A stretch of DNA of 40,548 nucleotides from an uncultured Gammaproteobacteria bacterium (GTDB lineage: Bacteria; Pseudomonadota; Gammaproteobacteria; Enterobacterales; Psychrobiaceae), in NCBI GenBank assembly GCA_913060565.1, contig CAJXRU010000024.1:1-40548 (forward strand), in the 5' to 3' direction. Below, piece after piece: positions 35,592-40,548 of the stretch (its first letter is position 1; every line of letters begins with the position of its first letter). The position numbers and the translations under genes were made by a program. The notes beneath the pieces were generated by a model. That model was given only the letters and a program-made list of their open reading frames with translations, was not told the origin of the DNA and did no database searches.

Positions 35592-35625
35592 AATAAAAAG
35601 GCGACATCACTGTCGCCTTTTTATT
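35592..35625. terminator. Bidirectional terminator between convergent genes
   Basis: AATAAAAAGGCGACA (35592-35606) pairs perfectly with TGTCGCCTTTTTATT (35611-35625) around a TCAC loop. T-rich tails on both strands serve the unknown gene and the HAD phosphatase. Confidence 0.9.
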
Positions 35626-35646
35626 GTAATGATTCATTGGCTAGCT

Positions 35647-36300
35647 TTATATATAGCTCAGTAACTCATTCGCTTCGTCAACAACAGCCAAAGGCTTAGC
35701 TGTCAACAAGCGCGCTTTATCATGCGCACCATAACTCACACCAACAGATCGAACACCTGCATTATTAGCCATGGTTAAATCTAGTACTGAATCTCCAACC
35801 ATTACGATTTGAGACTTATCAACACCTTGTCGGTTAACAATTTCATCAATCATTTGTGGATGTGGCTTAGATTCAGCTTCATCTGCGGTCATGGTGTCAC
35901 AAAAGAAATGCCCTAATCCTGTTTGCTCAATTAAACGATCTAATCCAACACGAGATTTACCTGTCGCCACGGCAATCTTGATATTGCGTTCTCTTAACGA
36001 TTCAAACACATCAACGATACCGTTAAATAAGGGGCTTGGATTTTTATCGAGCGCTAAATAGGCTTCTTTATAAAATTGCGCCATGTCATCAACTTGCCGT
36101 TGAGTCAATTCGCCAAAAAGTTGTTTTAACGCCGGTGCCAAACTCAAACCAATGATATCTTTAACCGCTTGTTCAGACGGCACATTTAGCCCTTCTCGCT
36201 CGGCAGCACATTGCATAGAATCAACAATCTTCATTACTGAATCCATCACGGTGCCGTCCCAGTCAAAAATAACCAGCTTCAATTCTTTATTAATTGCCAT
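35647..36300 (-). CDS. HAD-IA superfamily phosphatase (phosphoglycolate phosphatase-like)
   Basis: A 217-residue HAD phosphatase with a C1 cap. Motif I is DWDGTVMDS (Asp13 nucleophile, Asp15), motif II is VATGKS, motif III the Lys of SKPHPQM, and motif IV GDSVLDLTMANNAG. It resembles Gph-type enzymes, but the substrate is not fixed by these motifs. The ATG at 36300 follows the rluC stop by 3 bp, so it is the second gene of an rluC operon. E. coli lacks this gene at that place; the pairing with rluC may be for shared expression only. Confidence 0.88.
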   Translation of the reverse strand: MAINKELKLVIFDWDGTVMDSVMKIVDSMQCAAEREGLNVPSEQAVKDIIGLSLAPALKQLFGELTQRQVDDMAQFYKEAYLALDKNPSPLFNGIVDVFESLRERNIKIAVATGKSRVGLDRLIEQTGLGHFFCDTMTADEAESKPHPQMIDEIVNRQGVDKSQIVMVGDSVLDLTMANNAGVRSVGVSYGAHDKARLLTAKPLAVVDEANELLSYI

Positions 36301-36303
36301 CAA

Positions 36304-37263
36304 TTATGTCTTTCTTAACGCAGTGACAGTATTCTTAAGGGCATCATCAAATGGTGCTTCAAAAAACATCGTTTTTTCTTCATTAGGATGGAAAAAACGT
36401 ACACTTGCCGAATGCAAGAATAAACGATTTAAGCCATGAGCTTTCATTGTCTTATCAAACGCCTTATCACCGTATTTGTCATCACCTGCAATTGGGTGGC
36501 CCGCATGTAGCGTATGAACGCGAATTTGATGCGTACGTCCAGTCACCGGGCTTGCTTGAACCAATGTACAATCTTCAAAACGTTGAACAATTTTGAACTT
36601 GGTATAGCTGTCTTTACCTTCTGGGTTTACACGAACAATACGCTCACCAGATGCAACCGTATTCTTAAGAAGCGGCGCATTAACCGCTTTATCTTCCTTA
36701 CTCCACTGCCCTTTGACTAAGGCAAGGTAGTTTTTCTCGACGGTCTTCTCACGCAATTGCTCATGTAAAGCACGCAATGTACTACGACGCTTAGCAATTA
36801 AAATACAACCTGAGGTATCGCGATCAAGACGATGAACAAGCTCTAATGATTTTGCATCTGGGCGCAATGCTCGTAAGCCTTCAATCAAACCAAATTTTAA
36901 GCCACTACCACCATGAACAGCGATGCCAGATGGCTTGTTCATCACGATAAGGTATTTGTCTTCAAAGATAATATGGTTTTCAAGCGAGGCTACTTTATCA
37001 AGTTTCGCATTGGGTAGCTCTTTCTCTTCATCCATACGAATAGGAGGAATACGCACAATATCACCGTCATTTAGACGATAAACAGGTTTAATACGTTTCT
37101 TATTTACACGCACTTCGCCTTTACGCAAAATGCGATAAACGCGGCTTTTAGGTACACCTTTTAAAAAGGTAACTAAGAAATTGTCGATGCGCTGGCCAGC
37201 ATGATTGTCATCAATAGTGACAAACTGCACTTTTGCCGCGACTTGTTGTGGTTTTTCATTCAT
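36304..37263 (-). CDS. rluC: 23S rRNA pseudouridine synthase RluC
   Basis: RluC makes pseudouridines 955, 2504 and 2580 of 23S rRNA in E. coli. The N-terminal S4 domain (about 20-85) has AGQRIDNFLVTFLKGVPKSR and RILRKGEVRVNKKRIKP, nearly as in E. coli RluC. The catalytic Asp lies in LVHRLDRDTSGCILIAK. TGRTHQIRVH and HPIAGDDKYGD complete the family motifs. The start is at 37263 or an in-frame ATG at 37272; neither has a clear ribosome site. It is divergent from rne, as in E. coli. Confidence 0.95.
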   Translation of the reverse strand: MNEKPQQVAAKVQFVTIDDNHAGQRIDNFLVTFLKGVPKSRVYRILRKGEVRVNKKRIKPVYRLNDGDIVRIPPIRMDEEKELPNAKLDKVASLENHIIFEDKYLIVMNKPSGIAVHGGSGLKFGLIEGLRALRPDAKSLELVHRLDRDTSGCILIAKRRSTLRALHEQLREKTVEKNYLALVKGQWSKEDKAVNAPLLKNTVASGERIVRVNPEGKDSYTKFKIVQRFEDCTLVQASPVTGRTHQIRVHTLHAGHPIAGDDKYGDKAFDKTMKAHGLNRLFLHSASVRFFHPNEEKTMFFEAPFDDALKNTVTALRKT

Positions 37264-37272
37264 GGCGCGCAT

Positions 37273-38045
37273 TGTACATCAATCAATGAATAGACACCGC
37301 AACAAAATAGACTTTTAACGGCCTTTATCACCGAATTCGTGATGGCCTTAAAATCCATCGCCACTGAACCTGTTACTTTATTCGAAAGTATTGGTAGCGA
37401 TTGAACCCAATAAGTGTGATAATCGGGTGTTCTTGTAGGTTTATTTTGATATTTTCTTAATTAATGCATACGAACGCTGAACATATACGCTAATAATAGC
37501 GTTAAGAAACAACAAGCTAAAATATTGTTTGCACAAATAACAATCTTGAAAGCACTGTGGCGTGAATACCGACAAGAATACACAAAATAGTTTTTGCGAT
37601 GACATCAATGACAAATGATGACTCGCCTTTAATAGTAAAACCGTTGCTAAAATAGTCAGCCCGTAGGTTTTTACCGGCAAATAATGAATCGTCGAGATGA
37701 CGTGTCCATTATCAAATAGACAGAATTTGAGCCAAATGCTCAACATCGTAAATGGCCAATTGCCGTTTACAATGGATAAATAAAAAACGACGCTTAGCCG
37801 CTTGCCTGCACTAATGGCAAGCAGGAATTATTTAGCTCATCTAGTAACTACTAGATTTTGAAGATAATAAACTGTAGACAATGTTACTAAAAACGGTAAC
37901 CACAGTTATTTTATTAGCTAAATCAAGCACGTAAAAATTAGTCTTACGTTTAAAATGCGCCTTAGCCCAATCGCGAGATTGTACATAAAGGCTCCGGACA
38001 GCCACAACTTGATTGTTTGGTAACTCACAATGGATGAGCTTCCAA
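37273..38045 (+). promoter_or_regulatory. Long rluC-rne spacer and rne 5' leader with hairpins
   Basis: This 773-bp gene-free stretch separates rluC from rne. Hairpins suggest a structured rne leader: GCTTGCC/GGCAAGC (37800-37822), CTAGTA/TACTAG (37841-37854), and a two-part stem AACTGT/ACAGTT enclosing GTTAC/GTAAC (37870-37907) followed by a T-rich tail. In E. coli, rne has a leader of about 360 nt whose hairpins let RNase E regulate its own mRNA. By position the same may hold here, but no sequence identity was established. A 101-codon minus-strand frame (37441-37746) lacks a ribosome site. No clear promoter was identified. Confidence 0.45.
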
Positions 38046-40524
38046 ATGAGAAGAATGTTAATTAATGCAACTCAGTCAGAAGAGTTGCGCGTCGCCTTAG
38101 TCGACGGACAAAATCTGTATGATCTAGATATCGAAAGTCCAGGTCACGAACAAACCAAAGCCAATATCTACAAGGGTAAAATTACTCGCGTAGAACCTAG
38201 TCTAGAAGCAGCATTTGTAGATTATGGTGTTGATCGTCATGGTTTCCTACCACTGAAAGAAATCTCTCGCGATTACTTCCCTGAAGGTTATTCTTTTAAA
38301 GGGCGTCCAAGCATTAAAGACGTTATCAAAGAAGGCCAAGAAGTTATTGTACAAATTGATAAAGAAGAGCGTGGCAACAAAGGTGCTGCACTAACGACTT
38401 TCATCAGTTTAGCCGGTGGTTATTTGGTATTAATGCCAAACAACCCACGTGCAGGCGGTATTTCTCGTCGCATCGAAGGCGAAGAACGTACACAACTTAA
38501 AACAGCATTATCTGCGCTGACTATGCCAAAAGGCATGGGTGTTATCGTACGTACTGCGGGTGTTGGTAAAGCATCAGAAGAATTACAATACGATTTAGAT
38601 ATCCTAGAAAATCACTGGCGTTCAATTAAAGGTGCTGCTGACTCTCGTCCTGCTCCGTTTTTAATTCACCAAGAAAGTAACGTTATTGTTCGTGCAATGC
38701 GTGATTACTTGCGTCGTGATATCGGTGAAATCTTAATCGACCACCCTCGCGTCTACGAAAGTGCACGTGAGCATATCAGCGTTGTACGCCCTGATTACTT
38801 AAACCGTATCAAACATTACACGGGTGAAGTGCCGTTATTTACTCACTACCAAATTGAAACGCAAATTGAATCTGCGTTCCAACGTGAAGTGCGTTTACCA
38901 TCTGGCGGTTCAATCGTCATTGACCCAACAGAAGCATTAACGTCAATCGATATTAACTCAGCACGTGCTACCAAAGGCGGCGATATCGAAGAAACAGCCT
39001 TTAATACTAATCTAGAAGCATCTGTAGAAATTGCTCGTCAATTACGTTTACGTGACTTAGGTGGTTTAGTCGTTATCGATTACATCGATATGAACTCAAC
39101 AAAACATCAACGTGATGTTGAAAACAAATTACGTGACGCACTAAAAGTTGATCGCGCCAAAATCCAAGTGGGCCGTATTTCTCGCTTTGGTTTAATGGAA
39201 ATGTCTCGCCAACGTATTCGCCCAAGTCTAGGCGAATCAAGTGCACACGTCTGTCCTCGTTGTACAGGCCAAGGCACTATTCGTGGCACCGAGTCTCTAG
39301 CACTTTCAATCTTGCGTTTAATGGAAGAAGAAGCCATTAAAGACTCAACGTCACAAATTGAAGCGCAAGTACCTGTAAACGTTGCTGCTTACCTGCTTAA
39401 TGAAAAACGTAAAGCAATTCGCGTCATCGAAACTCGTCACAATGTTGATGTCGTTATCGTACCAAACGTTAATCTTGAAACGCCGCATTACGAAGTGATT
39501 CGTCATCGCAATGACGACACAGTAACCGCTGCAACTTACGATCTAGTGAAGGATGGTGATAACGAAGAGCAATACGAGTCTCGTTTATTAAAATCAAGCA
39601 TTAGCAAGAATGAACCTGTACTTAAAGGTATCTCAGCGCCTGCGAACGTAACTGCTCCAGAGCCAAAAGCACCTGAAGTAAAAGAAACGCCAGCACCGCA
39701 AAAGCCAAGCCCGAAAGCAAGTGTTAAAAAAGAAGAAGAAAAACCGTCTTTATTCTCGCGTATTCTTAAGACGATTAAAGGGTTATTCATTGCTGAAGAA
39801 GAAGTTCAGAAAGTTGAAGAAAAACCACAGCGTCCACGCAATCGCAACCGTAATCGCAACCGTAACCGCAACCGTAATTCGAATCAAAACAAGCACAGTA
39901 ATGATGAGAATGACAACCGCAATAAGCGCGATGACAATCGTAATAAACGCGATGAGAACCGTAGCGAAAATGGCGACAATAAAGAGCGTAACGACAACCG
40001 TCGTAACAAACAGCGTAAACCACGTAACAACAACGCTAAGACGCAAGAGAACAACACAAATACTGATGCACCAGCTGCTGAAGAAAAAGTTGCTCAACGT
40101 CGTCAACGTCGTAACAACATGCGCAAGAAAGTTCGTACTGGTGCCGCTGTAGAGCAGCAAGAAGAAACAGTAACAAACGAAACGACTCCTGAAACACAAG
40201 CGCCTAAGACTCGAGCTCCAAAAGCTGAAAAGCCAGTGAAGGAAGAGTCACAACAAGCGCCAGTCGTTGAAGAAGCACAATCTGTTGCACCAGCACAAGA
40301 GACTAAGGCTCAAGAAGAAGAGACAGGCGAACGTCGTCGTAACCGTCGTTCACCACGTCACCTTCGTTCTTCTGGTCAACGTCGCAACCGTCAAGAACGT
40401 ACGTCAGACGATGCCGTTGAAGCTCGCTACCCAATCAAAACTAACGAAGAGCTAGCTCAAGAGTTAGAACAAGAGAAGGCACAGTCAGAGCAACCAGCCA
40501 TCGTTGTAGAAGCAAGTGTTGAGA
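38046..40524 (+). CDS. rne: Ribonuclease E (C-terminal scaffold cut by contig end)
   Basis: The essential endoribonuclease and degradosome scaffold. It starts [21 protein letters not shown]. An S1 domain spans about 38-125. The catalytic DNase I-like domain has [13 protein letters not shown] and [10 protein letters not shown], which carry the two metal-binding Asp residues. The Zn-link CPRCTGQGT joins the subunits. After about residue 515 the protein becomes low complexity. [16 protein letters not shown] (about 567-582) is probably the amphipathic membrane anchor, like segment A of E. coli. An Arg/Asn repeat follows ([13 protein letters not shown] from about 39840), with further Arg-rich RNA-binding tracts. 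Genuine sequence ends at about 40524 (826 codons); the following seven codons are adapter. The start has only a weak ribosome site (GGATGAG at -11 or so). Confidence 0.96.
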
Positions 40525-40548
40525 CTGTCTCTTATACACATCTGACGC
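40525..40548. other. Illumina Nextera adapter remnant (assembly artefact)
   Basis: CTGTCTCTTATACACATCT (40525-40543) is the 19-bp Tn5 mosaic end used in Nextera libraries, and the next five bases GACGC are the start of the read adapter that follows it. All 24 bases match and run to the last base of the window. Its conceptual translation, VSYTHLT, is a typical adapter peptide. These bases do not belong to the genome and mark the end of the contig. Confidence 0.96.

Noticed and set aside
37441-37746. 101-codon minus-strand frame in the rluC-rne spacer with some hydrophobic stretches
   Set aside because: No ribosome site, no recognisable domain, and it covers the region that should hold the divergent promoters and rne leader.
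39721-40199. Frames of 143 and 138 codons on both strands inside rne
   Set aside because: They are shadows of the low-complexity Arg/Asn/Glu coding repeat of RNase E.
1-40548. CRISPR arrays, tRNA, rRNA, phage genes or complete insertion sequences
   Set aside because: Reading through the intergenic regions I found no regular spaced repeats, no tRNA-like cloverleaf and no transposase or phage gene.

Overview
The window looks like one end of a draft contig from a marine gammaproteobacterium, most likely in the Alteromonadales. This rests on the recC-recB-recD order, FabV as a stand-alone enoyl-ACP reductase, the rne / rluC / maf / yceD-rpmF-plsX-fabHDG-acpP-fabF neighbourhood shared with E. coli, a kexin-like exoprotease, several c-di-GMP proteins, and AT-leaning base composition. 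I cannot fix the genus from sequence alone. The right edge is not biology: the last 24 bases match the Illumina Nextera (Tn5 mosaic end) adapter, so rne is cut by the end of the assembly.

Layout. (1) 1-9052, minus strand: recC, recB and recD, overlapping end to start, encode the RecBCD helicase/nuclease; recD runs off the left edge. (2) 9185-16422, plus strand: a signalling operon with a 27-codon cationic small ORF, a very large membrane hybrid histidine kinase (Cache-HAMP-GAF-HisKA-HATPase and three receiver-like domains), a CheR-type methyltransferase, and a REC-PAS-GGDEF-EAL protein. No CheB is present. (3) 16435-20019: a lipoprotein DsbA-like oxidoreductase on the minus strand, then fabV and an aspartate/aromatic aminotransferase on the plus strand, each with its own terminator. 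(4) 20383-22997: a short inverted-repeat element, then a secreted S8 kexin-like protease without a propeptide and, 2 bp downstream, a small secreted protein. The pair matches the Aeromonas sobria ASP-ORF2 protease/external-chaperone arrangement. (5) 23139-27463: a c-di-GMP phosphodiesterase with a degenerate GGDEF domain behind a near-consensus promoter, then an overlapping aldehyde dehydrogenase - TetR - DUF1294 set with a candidate operator. (6) 27512-33834, minus strand: the yceD-rpmF-plsX-fabH-fabD-fabG-acpP-fabF cluster, with internal hairpins and an internal acpP promoter. (7) 33978-35583, plus strand: maf/yceF, a second copy of the inverted-repeat element, and an unknown gene. (8) 35647-40548: rluC with a HAD phosphatase on the minus strand, a long divergent leader with hairpins, and rne on the plus strand.

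How the genes work together. The fab cluster makes and elongates acyl-ACP: FabD and FabH start it, FabG and FabF run the cycle, AcpP carries the chain, and FabV at 17.4 kb can supply the enoyl reduction. PlsX passes acyl groups to phospholipid synthesis. The kinase operon probably joins an environmental signal to c-di-GMP turnover. The points most worth a second look are the protease/chaperone pair, the two related inverted-repeat elements whose ends co-vary, the small ORF ahead of the giant kinase, the almost leaderless promoter of yceD, and the adapter at the contig end.
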